Below are positions 1 to 11,615 of a stretch of DNA of 64,000 bases, one piece after another (the first letter of the stretch is position 1; each line of letters starts with the position of its first letter). The position numbers and the translations under genes are program-made. This DNA comes from Coleophoma eucalyptorum (Eukaryota; Ascomycota; Leotiomycetes; Helotiales; Dermateaceae): NCBI GenBank assembly GCA_026120035.1, contig JALRME010000010.1:372001-436000 (forward strand), written 5' to 3'. The notes under the pieces were generated by a model. The model searched no databases. It worked only from the letters and a program-made list of their open reading frames with translations, and had not been told where the DNA came from.

Positions 1-1
1 A

Positions 2-157
2 CCGCCCGGAGGAAGCGGAAGAGGCCGCAAGAGAAAAGCAAGTGGTACACCAGGTGGTCGAAAGAAGCATGCCCGAGCCGGTTCAAAGACACAAGCTCGA
101 CAAAGAAAGAAGAGCGTTAGCAGCCATGATTCGGATGTAGATGTGGCGTTCATTTAA
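2..157 (+). CDS. C-terminal tail of a basic protein (5' end outside the window)
   Basis: This open frame enters from the left edge and runs 51 codons to a TAA at 155-157. It encodes a strongly basic, low-complexity tail rich in Arg, Lys, Gly and Ser, with a GRGRKRK-type stretch, and ends in an acidic DSDVDVAFI. The basic clusters resemble nuclear-localisation or nucleic-acid-binding tails, but there is no domain to identify the gene. Frame choice rests on the absence of stops and on the biased composition. It is convergent with the Mbp1-like gene, about 690 bp away. I do not recognise the family. Confidence 0.5.
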   Translation, partial: PPGGSGRGRKRKASGTPGGRKKHARAGSKTQARQRKKSVSSHDSDVDVAFI

Positions 158-850
158 GACGGAGTTTAGGGGAAATGGTTAGTTTGGGCAGGTCGGTCGG
201 TTTCTGGCCAGGAAAACGGTTGCAAGGAGCTTTTTCAGAGATACCCCAAATGGCTTTGTTTATTTTTACAAACGAGCAGAGCAGTAGACTCGTCGAAGCC
301 TTTTACATAATTACAGAATTCGCATAGACAAGATAGCTTCGTCTTGCATATTGCTGATATGTAATGCATATCTATAATCAGAAATGACATAATTTTGACA
401 ATGAGGTTTTCATCTGTTCTTTGGAGATTTGTTGTATTGACCTTTTGAACAAATCTGCGTCCATGGAATAGCGTAGCTCTTAAATGCACAGCGTATCCCA
501 TTTCATATATCAAGAGTAGAAAAGATCGATCACAAGCGTTATGGATGACCCTTCCCATTGTATTAGGATTCAGTAAACAAAGAGTATCTGCTTCCGAACA
601 TCGAAGCATGTACATGCGATCACTAAGGATTTACTATGTACGTCCTGCCCATTAACCCCACCCATTCCTAATTAGAAACGCCGATCAACAATGCTACCCA
701 TTCCCCCTTTAACTTCAAAAAATAGAGCTTTGCCGCCTTCGCCTTGCAAATATAGTGATTTAATCAATGTTGAACGCCTGCGCCATGTACAGTACAGGAC
801 AGAGATGGAGTGAGAGAGTTAGAATTACAGGTACGATCACGATATTCTTG
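158..850. other. Intergenic, convergent 3' regions
   Basis: The 3' ends of the left-edge gene and the Mbp1-like gene face each other here. The sequence is AT-rich and non-coding in appearance. A 126-codon open frame on the minus strand (235-615) shows no family resemblance and is probably chance. I see no RNA gene or repeat. Confidence 0.5.
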
Positions 851-3563
851 TCAATCAGAACCGTCGACGCGTTGGAGGAAATCTCTTACACGACCAAGCT
901 CCACGTCGTTCTGCTCGCTCTCAACAGCTCGCATGAGATTGTCTAGATGGCCATCAACCTTACTTTCTTCTACGCTCGTGCATAAACTTATGATCCTTCG
1001 ATATTTATTGGCGAGATCAGTACTTTTGCTCTTCAATTCCTTTACTCTTTCCTCCAGCCCGTCGTTGTTTGCGGTATAGGCATTAATATGTGCGCGCAAA
1101 ACTGCAGCGGGTGGCAATGTTGAAAGGATTGCTCTTTGGCTTTGATCAAGGCCTTGAGGCTGATTCGGGTTGAGGTTGGCCAGAACATCATTTGGTACTG
1201 GGCCTGGTACTAGAGCAAAGCTCTTGTCAGCATCACCGAGCTGCATTTCAACCTGTCCATTCGTTTGTCCGCGATCCTGCAGCATTTGAGCAGTTGTGTG
1301 CTCTTCTTCCTCTTTAGCCCTCTTCAGGTTAGCGATCTTAACTTTGCGTTCCTGTATCTCCTTCATGCGAGCCTGCACAGCCTCGAGACGACGCCGTTGA
1401 GTACCCAGTTCCGCAGAAGATTCTCGAAGCTGATTGTGATATGTATCGATGACGGCCTGTTTTGTATCCATCTCTTTCGTGAACTCCTTTTCAATATTTG
1501 CAAGCAATGAGGCAATAGCTACCAGACATTAGTCAAAGAATATGGGAAATGGTTTAGTACTTACAGGTGATAATATCACCACTCTTTTCCCTCTCAGCTG
1601 CTGTCTTTTCAGGACTACCATAAACCCCAGCCCGATCCGTTGCCTCAACTGGGTCGCCAACCCCAAAGTCACACGGACAAAGATTAGACCGATTGGGTAT
1701 GCCAGCATCAGCTCCAACCTCGAGGAGTTGTGAGATGATACTGCGGTTACCAATTCTCGCTGCTAGATTCAAAGCCGTATCGCCTGAATTATCCTGGACA
1801 TTGACCATTTCCGACATGAAGCGCCCTATCCCCATAGTGGTACGGGTCGAAGAGGGCCCGCCAAACGATTGTTGACTATTTGGAGCGCTACCTTGCCGCA
1901 CGACAAACTCGAGGAGAGACTCGAGATAGTACTTGCTTGCTTGACTTCGGCCCTTGACTGCTGAAGTTACTGCAATGTGATGGAGAACGGTTCGACCGCG
2001 ATTGTCTCGGAGCTCAATGATAGGACCCAGAAGTTCGAGCAGATCAGGAAAGCTGCCCATGTCCAAGTTGTTGGTTACAACACATGCGCGCATTAATGCC
2101 GTCTCTCCAGCGCCATTGACACGGTAAATACTGGCCCCCCGACGTATTAGTGCCTTTAGAAGCGGGATTCGTGCAAGAGTCGCTGCCCAATGTAGAGCTG
2201 TATGCAGGCTGGTGTCGATGGGAACATCGAGATCCTCATCAGAGAGAGTCGTGAAGGCTTCATGAGTGCTGAAATTTGTACGTGATGGGTCAGTGAAGAG
2301 TGACATTAAAATGCTTTTCTTGGCTTCCGAGGGCAATGAAAGAGGTGCGAGAGTGTTGGGATATTCATTGCCTTGCTCCATAGTTTGTAGTTGTTGCGTA
2401 TAGACAAAAGACTCATTGGGTTCTGTTGGTGAAGGCTCACGCATTGATTGATCATAGAGCGCACCGTCCAGAGTCTGCTGCGAGTCGTTGATTCCCGGTG
2501 AAGGTCGTATCCTTTTTCGAGGAGGTTCTGGAAATTCACCTTCACGAGCCTGGAAAGAATATTGAGGTCCGTTTGATTGGGTTGCATATACTGGATGAGG
2601 CTGTGCGCTGAAGCTGGTGTCCGATGTAAAGCTTTGCATGCTCTGCTGCGAGCCTCCTGGAAATACAGATTCTTGGCTGCCCAGATACTGCTGTGATGAT
2701 TGCCTACTGAAGCTTGCTGGTCGTTGCAGGTTGCCGCTTCTAACACCCGGTGAATCAAACCGTGCTTTACTGATAGCTGCCACAGCATGAGATGCTGTAC
2801 TCGAAATGTTCTTGAAGAAGGTTCCAGACTGGCTGCTGGCTCTACTGTCCATGCCTGAGTTGTATAACCTCTTGCGTTGCGCGGCCATAGCCTGCTCCTT
2901 TGTTGGTGTATCGATCCCGCCCCGTCCCGCAACTCCTCCATCTTGTCCCATGTCATATGTTAATAAAGGTCGTAGTAATTCTTCTACGCCATACTGCTTG
3001 CAGAATTCCAGACCTCTGTCAAATTTGATCCATGTCCCTTGATATTTTCCGTACCCACCCTGCACCTTTTCATACTCTCCTGTCAAAATCTCCTTCTCCA
3101 AGATTTTTGTTCGTTTTCCTTTCTCTATACCAGCAACCTTAAGGATTTGTGTCGCATTGAGCCAGCTATCTTTGCGCCGGCGCATTACTGCAATTGAATT
3201 CACTTCCATCTCATATACATCGACACCGGAGTAGACAGCCTGTATGTGTTAGCAAGGTCTAGTGCTTATCTTTCTACTTGGGAGCCTCACAGAATATATC
3301 TGTGGTGAGGGATTCCCTCGATGCATGCCATTACTCTCGGAGTACTGCCTGAAAGACCCTCCACCGGGCTGCAACATCAGCCCGCCGCCTTGAGAGCCCT
3401 GGCTCATACTAAAAGACATGTTGGGTTGAGGATTGGGGGTCGAGTCTTCGCCGTATGGGCCGCCCGCGGAAGGGTAGGATGGCTGGTGATTGAGGTGATT
3501 CTGTCTGGATGAGGAGGTGTTGGCAAGGGGCTGAGCGTTCGTGGTCAATATCGCCGAGGCCAT
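851..3563 (-). CDS. mbp1: APSES/KilA-N transcription factor, Mbp1-type subunit of the MBF (MCB-binding) complex
   Basis: Three exons on the minus strand: 3563-3291, 3239-1565 and 1518-851, about 871 residues. The first intron joins PQIYS to AVYSGVDVYEMEV, the usual start of the Mbp1 DNA-binding domain. The second joins GDIIT to SIASLLANIEKEF. Both introns have good donor and branch sequences. The APSES/KilA-N domain lies near residues 90-190, with a conserved RRRKDSWLNATQILKVAG core. A Gln/Ser-rich linker follows, then ankyrin repeats (TALHWAA, GETALMRA, GDTALNLAARIGN) and a long coiled coil around EKEFTKEMDTKQAV. In fungi Mbp1 pairs with Swi6 to drive G1/S genes through ACGCGT elements. The start at 3563 was preferred over an in-frame ATG at 3593 because it fits family N-termini better. 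Its divergent promoter contains an ACGCGT element. Confidence 0.93.
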
Positions 3564-4238
3564 ATGGGTGGTGTAATGACAAAGGACTTTCACTTCATGA
3601 GAGCAAGAGCAAGAGTCGCGTCACCAATGCGACGATGTGAAGGGCGCGACGAGGCAATCGATATTGAAGATATACAGCACGGCGAGCAAGGCAATTATCC
3701 AAGAAGTTGAGACGATCAATGGCGATAAGGAACGCGCTGGTAGGTGCCCATGGGGAGGAAGACGTGTCGTTCGTGTGTTCAGCGCGACGAGGAAGAGAAA
3801 GTGATTTGAGGAAAGACCCAATCAACTTTGAAGGGCAATAGTCGCGTCTTCCCGCTTCGGAATCCTCGCTTGACGATTCTCGTGAGTCGAGGGAGTCTGG
3901 TCCTGCGCGCCGGATCTAAAGTCGTCTTGCACGTGTGAGCTCTGCCATGCTATTTCTCAAAGCTCATTTTGAAAAGAAAGCATCTAATTTATCTTGACAA
4001 AAACAGCCGCGGCTTGTATTCTGCTGCTATTCTCTTTGTGTTCGCCATTCAAGCTCGAACGGTCCCATTGACCCGACCCCGACCACTGAATTCAACGCGA
4101 ATCCTCGGCTCTTCCCTTCTACGCGTTTTGCAGCCTTAGGCCGCATATAATCGAGGATCGGACTCGATATCACCAAGCTATGAAGGAATCATGCTTGACT
4201 TCCCAATACTTCCTCGCCTACCTTCGAGGTAGCTCGCT
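3564..4238. promoter_or_regulatory. Divergent promoter and 5' UTRs of the Mbp1-like and Cup1-like genes
   Basis: This 675 bp stretch separates two divergent start codons. It holds one perfect ACGCGT box (4121-4126) and a nearby AACGCGAA (about 4094-4101). Open frames on the minus strand just upstream of the Mbp1 start have no family resemblance and are probably 5' UTR. Confidence 0.6.
4121..4126. promoter_or_regulatory. MCB element (ACGCGT)
   Basis: This is a perfect ACGCGT hexamer, the MluI cell-cycle box bound by MBF in yeasts. It lies 113 bp upstream of the Cup1-like start and about 560 bp upstream of the Mbp1-like start. Binding by the adjacent gene's product is an inference from motif identity. 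Confidence 0.55.
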
Positions 4239-5327
4239 ATGTCGAGACTACAACCCCCAGCATTAAAGTTCCTAAGATGGACACCCAAGTCCCCGATTCC
4301 CGCAGCACCTGAGGCCTCTCTTCCCCAGCACAGCTTTCACATCTTCAGACAACTGCTTCGTGCCGCAAGCTACTTACCAGAACCATATCTTCGAGCCTTT
4401 GCCAAAAACGAAGTATGCCGATCGTTTCGAAGGCGTAGGACAAAGCTCTTAAGGGCAAAAGAGGTCACCTCGCATGCCGATTTCGATGAACGCCTTAAGA
4501 AGTATCTTGTCACGGCGAAGAATGAGCTCAACCTTCTCAGACGTGCTGCATTGGGTCAGAGGGAACCGTTGGAGAAAATCATCAAAGAAGCATACGGCAG
4601 AACAGGCCGGCGGCGGCAACAACTGGTCGCGAATTTGTTAAAAGAGGACGAAGCTTCCATACCTTCATCCGAGACGACCCTCGAGACATACATTGCCTTA
4701 ATCGCAGAAAAGCCCCGCTCCTTTGAACCATCTGAAAAGCTCCAAACCTTTATTGAAAGTCAACAACGAAATCACCCATTTGCCAGCCAGAGAAAAAAGA
4801 TCAGGAATACTAGCCCATCACTGCCGGAAACAAATATTTGGGGACGTCCTCTACCGCGGAGATTAGTAGACTCCAAGAAAACCAAGTTCTGGTTTGATGT
4901 GTTTGATCGATTGCTGCCACCTCTTCCAACCCACGAATGGTCGAGATTGAAGGCGATATGTAATGCTTCCCCAGATATGCTGCCACGACGTGCTAGGCCC
5001 AGGGAAATTGTAGGTGCGGAACATAAAGCACTAGAAAGAGCAGAAGAAGAAGTATGCGACTCGCTCGAATACAACCCAAAGAAGCTTACATGGAGAACGA
5101 GGGAATGGAATAGGTTATGGGGTTCAGTATTTGCTCAGTCTCCAAAGATGGAGCTGAATAAAGATACCAAAAAGTGGATTGTCACTTGGCCACCAGTAGT
5201 GGCAAATGCACAGGCTGGGAAGATAACGCAGCCTGCCGCCAGGGACAGGGAGCTTTTCCTGGGATTCAAGCCGCCGATGGTAGGACCAAAGAAGACAAAA
5301 CGTGCATTGAAATCGGAGCAGCCATAA
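4239..5327 (+). CDS. LYR-motif, Cup1-like mitochondrial protein
   Basis: Single exon, 362 residues. The N-terminal part (about residues 30-105) carries an LYR-type segment: HSFHIFRQLLRAASYL, then LRAFAKNEVCRSFRRRR, then a helix with NELNLLRRAALG. This matches the fungal Cup1-like/LYRM group, whose members are mitochondrial. LYR proteins usually bind the acyl carrier protein and help assemble respiratory or Fe-S proteins. The rest is basic and helical, ending in KRALKSEQP, with no catalytic motif visible. The first ATG in the frame was used. The gene shares a 675 bp divergent promoter with the Mbp1-like gene. Family assignment is fairly secure; the specific role is not known from sequence. Confidence 0.7.
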   Translation: MSRLQPPALKFLRWTPKSPIPAAPEASLPQHSFHIFRQLLRAASYLPEPYLRAFAKNEVCRSFRRRRTKLLRAKEVTSHADFDERLKKYLVTAKNELNLLRRAALGQREPLEKIIKEAYGRTGRRRQQLVANLLKEDEASIPSSETTLETYIALIAEKPRSFEPSEKLQTFIESQQRNHPFASQRKKIRNTSPSLPETNIWGRPLPRRLVDSKKTKFWFDVFDRLLPPLPTHEWSRLKAICNASPDMLPRRARPREIVGAEHKALERAEEEVCDSLEYNPKKLTWRTREWNRLWGSVFAQSPKMELNKDTKKWIVTWPPVVANAQAGKITQPAARDRELFLGFKPPMVGPKKTKRALKSEQP

Positions 5328-5747
5328 ATTACGCAAACAATGCTCTGTCATCACGAATGTGTCATAAAAAAGGATCAAAGCTAGAGCTGGCTGGAAAAGC
5401 ATACATTTCAATGCGCGCTGTGGAGCAACCAGAAATTCTGTAAGTAATATGCGAATCCACAGGCAGAAAAATGTAGACCGAAGGGCGTGGTGGTACCATC
5501 GCCAAAATAAATGTCAAGTTTTATTTCCAAATAAATACCCAAGAAATTTCAACAAGTTAAGAGTTTTTCAATTTCTAAGATACAGATAGTTATAGAATAC
5601 AACTTATCTTAGGGTTGCCTAACATTCCTTGTGTCAATTGAACGAGGAGCGGTGAGCTAGCTACCCCGCCATACTATCCCCAGGCACATCTTCTAACATG
5701 TTCAAGTAAATATATCTGAATTCGGAACCAACATTCAATCGCAAAAG
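5328..5747. other. Intergenic, between tandem genes
   Basis: AT-rich 3' region of the Cup1-like gene and promoter of the GNAT gene. A short open frame overlapping the end of the Cup1-like gene (5174-5443) is a shadow. No other feature seen. Confidence 0.5.
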
Positions 5748-6325
5748 ATGGCATCACCAGCAGGCTCACAAATACGGCATGCCGTTAAAGAAGGTATAGA
5801 GTTCTAATACTTTTTCGCGGAACTCTATCAATTGATTATAAATGCACAGATGTACCCATGATCTTACAACTGATCAAAGAACTCGCCGACTACGAAAAAG
5901 AGCCCAATGCCGTTGAAGCAACGGAGGAATCTCTCCTAGCCACCATCTCCTTCGACGAAAGCACGCCGATTTCAGGTGCACGTCCAGCCCGCTGCCTCGT
6001 CGCCTATACTCCAGACAACAAGCCCGCCGCCATCGCCCTCTATTTTTACAATTACAGCACCTGGCGGTCCAAGCCAGGAATCTATCTTGAGGACCTGTTC
6101 GTGCGTGAAAGCGAGCGGGGACATGGATATGGACAGCGGTTGTTGGGACTTCTAGCGAAGCAGACGCTGGACATGAATGGTGGTAGGCTGGAGTGGTGCG
6201 TCCTCAAGTGGAATGAACCAAGTATCAAGTTCTACGAGAGAATTGGTGCCAAGGCTCAGTCCGAGTGGCAGACCATGAGAGTTGATGGAGAGGCTTTAGA
6301 GGCTCTTGCAAAGAGAGGTGCATGA
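5748..6325 (+). CDS. GNAT acetyltransferase of the diamine/thialysine N-acetyltransferase type
   Basis: Two exons, 5748-5793 and 5850-6325, 173 residues. The intron (GTATAG donor, CACAG acceptor) joins IRHAVKE to DVPMILQLIKELADYEK, which restores the usual GNAT beginning. Acetyl-CoA-binding motif A is clear near residues 110-130: YLEDLFVRESERGHGYGQ, matching the R/Q-x-x-G-x-G/A loop. It is followed by GGRLEWCVLKWNEPSIKFY and GAK, typical of spermidine/spermine or thialysine acetyltransferases. These enzymes acetylate small amines in the cytosol. The gene lies about 2 kb from the siderophore genes, but it is far smaller than SidL-type hydroxyornithine acylases and belongs to a common family, so a siderophore role is unproven. 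Substrate unknown. Confidence 0.88.
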
Positions 6326-6864
6326 TTATATAGATGGTGTTCAAAATTTCCTATTGGGTTGGCATCGCGAATTCGTATGGAGGTGGGGTTTGACTTGTGG
6401 AGTAGACGTGGGGTTTCATATATAGAATCAAAGTTACTCTCAGTAGATTGGGCCAGATCAATTCTCAAGTCAAAGGCCTAGTGAAGGGGTTCCTTTTGTG
6501 ATGTGTATGCAAGCAAGAATCATTCGGATCGGACTTGTTACAATTGGTATTCTGTCGTTCACCATCTAGATCGAATATTTGCGTCCAGATCAGATCAGAT
6601 CGCCTATGATGACATAGCCCACCCCTGCAAAACCAGCTTATACTTCAGTTACCGATATAATAAGATGTATTCAGAATCAATACTGTACTTCACTGACGCA
6701 CTAGAGGTTATTTAGGCGTTGATTTTCCTTACCTGGAGACATCGTAACCTGCCAACCTTTTGAAATATATCTTTTGAGGTCATCCAGTGGCTTATATTTG
6801 ATTTCGATCCAAAATATACCGGGTCCTCTCTTAATCATCATCATAATCATATAACAGAAACAAT
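6326..6864. other. Intergenic, between tandem genes
   Basis: AT-rich spacer holding the GNAT 3' end and the epimerase promoter. Small open frames on both strands (60-70 codons) show no coding character. Nothing else seen. Confidence 0.5.
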
Positions 6865-7862
6865 ATGCCAAACACGACCAATCCAACAATAGCAGGGGCC
6901 AAGAAAGTAGTCTTCACAGGTGGCAGTGGAAAAGCAGGCCGCCATGTAATTCCCTACCTGCTAGACCAGGGACACAAAGTTTTGAATCTGGACCTGGTAC
7001 CCTTCCCAGACCCAGATGTCGATGTCTTTACTCTCAAGACCGACCTCACGGATTCCGGTCAGGTATTCAATGCACTCACTACGCACTTCAACATGACGGG
7101 TTATGAGAGCGGTCCTGTGCCACAAGCACCCGATGTAGTGATTCACTTCGCCGGTAATATATCCCACACCTTCGATCCCCCACAGCCCAAGAAAAAACGA
7201 GAGTTAACCCGTGCATAGCCTATGCAAGAAATATGCTTGTCCCAGACTCAGAATGTTTCCAAGCCAACGTGAGAAGCACCTACAACGTAATCGAAGCCGC
7301 CTGCAAGCTCGGCGTGAAGAAGATCCTCATCGCGTCCTCCGAGACCACCTATGGAGTGTGCTTCGCCCAAGGTGATGCAGACTACCATTCCTTCCCCCTA
7401 GAGGAAGACTATGATGTGGACCCCGAGGATTCGTACGCCCTGTCCAAGATCTGCGGCGAGAAGACAGCGCGGACCTTTGCCCGACGCTTTGGGGTTGATA
7501 TCTATGCTTTCCGCATTGGGAATGTTATAGAGCCTCATGAGTATGTGCGTGATTTCCCGGCCTATGTGAGCAAGCCGGAGACGAGGAAGAGGAATGCGTG
7601 GTCGTATATCGATGCGCGGGACCTAGGCCAGATTTGCGATTTGGCGATCAGGAAAAATGGCCTGGGCTTTCAGATTTTTAATGCGACTAATGATACAATT
7701 ACGGTGAAAGGAGGCACGAGGGAGTTCTTGCAAAAGTTCTGTCCCGGGACTAAGGTTATGAGGGAGATGGGTGAGTTTGAGGCCCCGTTGAGTAATAGGA
7801 AGATTAGAGAGGTGCTTGGGTTTAAGGATGTGCATAACTGGAGGAAATATGTAGATGTGTAG
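6865..7862 (+). CDS. NAD-dependent epimerase/dehydratase (extended SDR)
   Basis: Two exons, 6865-7153 and 7219-7862, 310 residues. The intron joins VVIHFA to AYARNMLVPDSECFQANV; splicing removes an in-frame stop and gives the family consensus. The NAD-binding Rossmann loop is near the N-terminus (VFTGGSGKAGRHV, residues 16-28). The catalytic Tyr and Lys fit DSYALSKICGEKTAR, a YxxxK motif. The SS(E)TTYG segment just before it supplies the Ser/Thr. Extended SDRs of this kind act on nucleotide sugars or related hydroxy compounds; this one resembles uncharacterised fungal UDP-glucose-4-epimerase-like proteins. It lies tandem to the GNAT gene and convergent with sidA. The substrate cannot be called. 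Confidence 0.87.
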
Positions 7863-8353
7863 TGCGAGTGCTGCCCGGCATACAATCCCACGAGTTAGAA
7901 GGTTACCATTCGTTACTTTGGATATAAGAAATCCTTATATTTGGTTGAAGAATCGAAAGCTACACACTCAGCTTCTTTCGTCACTAAATAACCCAAGAGC
8001 TTGATTGAAATTTCCAAAAGTTGAATAATATAGTGATTGGACGGGATAGGCACGAAGTTTCAATATTCATAAGAATCCAGAGACTCATATACGCAGAAGA
8101 ATATTGTATAAGAGTGATATAGATGAGGTCTGTATAAACAAATCCACAAATGTCGTATCTCCATCTCTCATCAAGCGTTAGTTCCATCATTATATGTCAG
8201 GAATGTAAAAAAAAAAAAAAACGCTATAATGGTTCTATGCATATGGGCGTTGATATCGCAAGGAAAGATAAGCTTTGTGACTATATGTCAGCCGTATACT
8301 CTCTTATTCGTCACTAGTATTTGTCTGAAACAGTCTCTTCCAAAACAAAAACA
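7863..8353. other. Intergenic, convergent with sidA
   Basis: AT-rich spacer between two 3' ends. It includes a run of 14 or more A residues around 8208-8221. No gene-like open frame. Confidence 0.55.
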
Positions 8354-9936
8354 TCAAGACCGCTGCCCAAAAATATTCTGTACTAATTCATCACTCCTAA
8401 TCGCGAGGATGGAGAGAAGGGTATCACTCAACTATAAGTGAACACGTTAGTAATGTTATCTCCCTGGCTTAGAATTTGCCTGCTGTCTTATTTTTTATCC
8501 AAGGACCACTTACACCATGGGTAGCTTCATTGCAACCTTGCAACCAGATACCAGCCGTCTTATCAACCTTCTCCTCATCGTATAAAACTTTATACTCCCT
8601 GCTGACAGGCAGTCTTCCGGATGCCTCTGCATTTGCAGGTAACAAACCATTTAATGAGCCAAGCATCTCTTCGTGGGCATTCCTTTGATAGCCCGTGGCA
8701 GCAAAGACGTAATCTGCTTTCAATATTTCTTCCCCAGACTTGCCAGAAATATGCATGACAACTTCGCCATTATCACCTTGAGTAGCAGAGGTAATATTGC
8801 GTTGCGGCCAGATTTGACAGCGCCATTTGCTAGGATCCGGTTCCCGGAGCCGTTGCTGATACATCTCGTCGTACAGATGTTCGAGCAAACTGAGCCGTAC
8901 CACACCATAGTTGGTACCTCGGTCAAGTGCTAGTGCTGCTGCTCGCTCGCTTGGCGATTGTGCATATATTCCATCCACGCGATCTGGGTCAAAAATCTCG
9001 TTTACGCTGAAGAAATATCAACCACTGCTGGCAAGTGTAGATGTGGTAGACTTACAATGGACTATCATCGCTTTGTCGCAAACTGGCGCCTTTGATCACC
9101 AGTCGTATTTGCGAATCCGGAAACCTGTTCCATAGATTGTTGAAAATCTCGGCAGCGCTCTGCCCGCCCCCAATAACAGCGAAGCTTGGATTTCTCGTAC
9201 GCTCTCTTTCAGAAATTTGCTCAACGGTCGAAGCGTATTGTGATGAGTGAGCTATATGTTTAAGGCCATGAAGCACCTCAGGAAGCACTGGTCTACCTCC
9301 AGCTGCAATGACAACGTTTCTTGCCTTCCGACGTATATAGTTTCCTACTGTCATATCTCGTGATGTAACTGTGAATGAAGCGACCTTACCGTCCGGGCCT
9401 TTTGCTGCAGCCGCCACGCTGGAAACCTCTTGGTTGTAATGTACAGAACTCGAGAAGTGACTTGCACACCACCGTAGATAATCCTCATATTCTGCTCTGC
9501 TTGGAAGGAAAGTTCCCAAGTTGATAAAATGGTTGAGTCTGCGATTTTGATGCAGATAATTGATAAATGTAAACTGAGAAGTAGGGTTTCTCGGCGTAGC
9601 TAAGTCTTTGAGAAAAGATATTTGCATCTTCGCTCCTGGTAATTGCATTCCAGAATGCCATGCGAACTGCGGCTGCTTTTCGAGAAAAAGGACTTTCGGC
9701 GGCGGTGTTAATGGCGAAGCCTTATGGGCATCATGAAGAGCTATAGCGATTGCTAGAGACGCTGGACCGAAGCCAACACATATCAAATCCAACTCTTCAT
9801 CTGTTGGACTTTTTGGGAAAGGAGAAGTGATTTCTTCATGCCCATTCATAGTTTGTCCGTTCATAGGAGTTTGAATCTCAAGATTCTCGCCATTCATGGC
9901 CTCACTCCGCGTAGGACTGATCGCAGATGGGGCCAT
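8354..9936 (-). CDS. sidA: L-ornithine N5-monooxygenase, first enzyme of hydroxamate siderophore synthesis
   Basis: Three exons on the minus strand: 9936-9056, 9006-8514 and 8431-8354, 483 residues. The first intron joins SDDSP to FVNEIFDPDRVDG. The second joins GCNEATHG to LSDTLLSILAIRSDELV; without it the frame ends early, so this last small exon is easily missed. The protein has an FAD loop (VGFGPASLA, about residues 54-62), an NADPH loop (VIGGGQSAAE, about residue 255) and the ATGY segment (about residue 398) of N-hydroxylating monooxygenases. The enzyme uses FAD, NADPH and O2 to make N5-hydroxyornithine in the cytosol. It is divergent from the ferrichrome-type NRPS across a promoter with five iron-repressor sites, so repression by iron is the natural prediction. 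Confidence 0.97.
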
Positions 9937-10793
9937 TCTGATTCGCTTGTGACAAAGGGAAGGTGTCTACCACGTGAGCGAGGTCTGAATGAGATAAGGA
10001 TGACAACTGTCGAAGGTCTACCGGAATGTTGGTGCAAGATAACGAAAGTTTTACAAGTGGTTGAGACTCCTCTTAAAGAGGGAAATTCTAATCATCGAGC
10101 CATCCTGTTATCAAAATACTAGCTACTAGCATTGCACGCAGCCACAGAGCCCGAAGATGAGTAAAAGGAAGATGCTTATTGGCTAAGAGCTTTTCGGCCA
10201 TCCATGATTTGGCCTTCTATGATCTTTCTCTGCTGCCCAAGATCAGATGGGCTGATGAGAACAGTCTTTCTCCAGCGTAGTGTAGTATGATGTGCAAGGA
10301 TGTCTTCGGGGTTGTCTCATTGGCTATAGTCGGTCTGGTAGCTCACTTGTGCCTTGCCTAACCTTGTCTGACAGCAAACTTTTATGTATCTATGACAAGC
10401 AGGAAAATCTTTCTAAACAAAGAGCATGATGGCCATCGGGGAATTGAAGACGGTGAAGGTCTGCCCTATCGGTGAGCATTTGGCCATAGCTTTTGCCTCG
10501 AGCTTGTGAATTGTCAGTGCTCTCACGTGGAGAGTTAGTTATTGCAGTGGTAGGCGGCTGTCCCGTCTTGGGATGCATCCTTGATTAGGTGGTTCGAGCA
10601 TGATATGATCCTTGAATGCTTTGGAGCGTCGGATGTAGCCCATTAAGCTTTATGTCATTGATTTGAGATACTTCAGTCGGTCTCCTTGGTACCGATGGTG
10701 TTGTCAGGTTAAATGCTCTTCGTGGCATTGGAGACTTACCTTTTATGACACAGCGGCGGACGGACGGCTAAATTCAGTTGATGCCAAGACGTT

Positions 10794-10802
10794 TTATCAG
10801 AT
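10794..10802 (-). promoter_or_regulatory. Iron-repressor GATA site ATCTGATAA
   Basis: TTATCAGAT on the plus strand, an exact reverse complement of ATCTGATAA. It lies 858 bp upstream of the sidA start and forms a group with the inverted pair about 60 bp away. Confidence 0.7.
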
Positions 10803-10859
10803 CCGTTCAATCTGGCCGCGAAAATGCCGACATCGGGAACATAAGCTGCGACCAGCCAT

Positions 10860-10879
10860 TTATCAGATCAATCTGATAA
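10860..10879. promoter_or_regulatory. Inverted pair of iron-repressor GATA sites
   Basis: TTATCAGAT (10860-10868) and ATCTGATAA (10871-10879) face each other with only CA between them, forming a near-perfect palindrome. Such a tight inverted arrangement would suit binding of a two-finger GATA factor to both halves, but that is inference. Confidence 0.72.
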
Positions 10880-11615
10880 TGTCCAAGAACGGGCGAATTC
10901 AAGCATGATTTTGTGGTGGCGGTGGATCACTCTGGCTAGAGCAGAACTTCGCCTTTGGAACCTTTGTTGTCGTCGTAATGCACTGGCATTGCAGTGACAA
11001 GCTGATTGGCAGCATCGCATCGAGCGGATAGTGAATTCAGGAAAGGTTTGGTAGCGCCGTACACCGCACCGTAGCTTTAAGAACATTTCGCCTGGAAACA
11101 GTGCTTGCGGTGACTCATGGTTAGGCTGAAAATAGCAGCCATATGTCGTGAGGTGTGATACCAGAAATGCCCTTCGACTTTGGTGGCTTCCATGCCTGCC
11201 GAAATAAGCTATCTTATTGCCGATGGGCAGATACTGTGCTGGTTATGACGGCGATCCTTGACCTGTCCTGTAAAACCTCAGTTTCGAGCGGACCGATATG
11301 GACCGACATTTTGTATATGCGTTAATCTATGCTCGTATTCGAACGGTGGTCTTTGTGCTTGTGTCTCCGCGTAACTAGGTAGCTTGGCTTAGATCCACCA
11401 GGAGTAAGTAGTACTCCGATCAATTGCCTGGTCAAGGCGTCTAGGACTTGTCAAATAATGCCCGGCGCAGTGTTCGCATCAGGTCATGTCCCGTGGTGAG
11501 GGTGTCTGATGGGGGAGAGTCAACGATCCTTCATGCTTCCTTTGGCTGTGAAGCTGAACTTAAGACGATGCCAGAGAGATGTATGCCCGATTATCGGTAA
11601 GAATATTACCCTACG

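Noticed and set aside
235..615. 126-codon minus-strand open frame
   Set aside because: No domain, unusual composition, and located between two convergent 3' ends.
8432..8513. Early stop in sidA after GCNEATHG, suggesting a pseudogene
   Set aside because: A GTAAGT donor, a CTAAC branch and a TATAG acceptor define an 82 nt intron. The next exon restores LSDTLLSILAIR, the normal SidA end.
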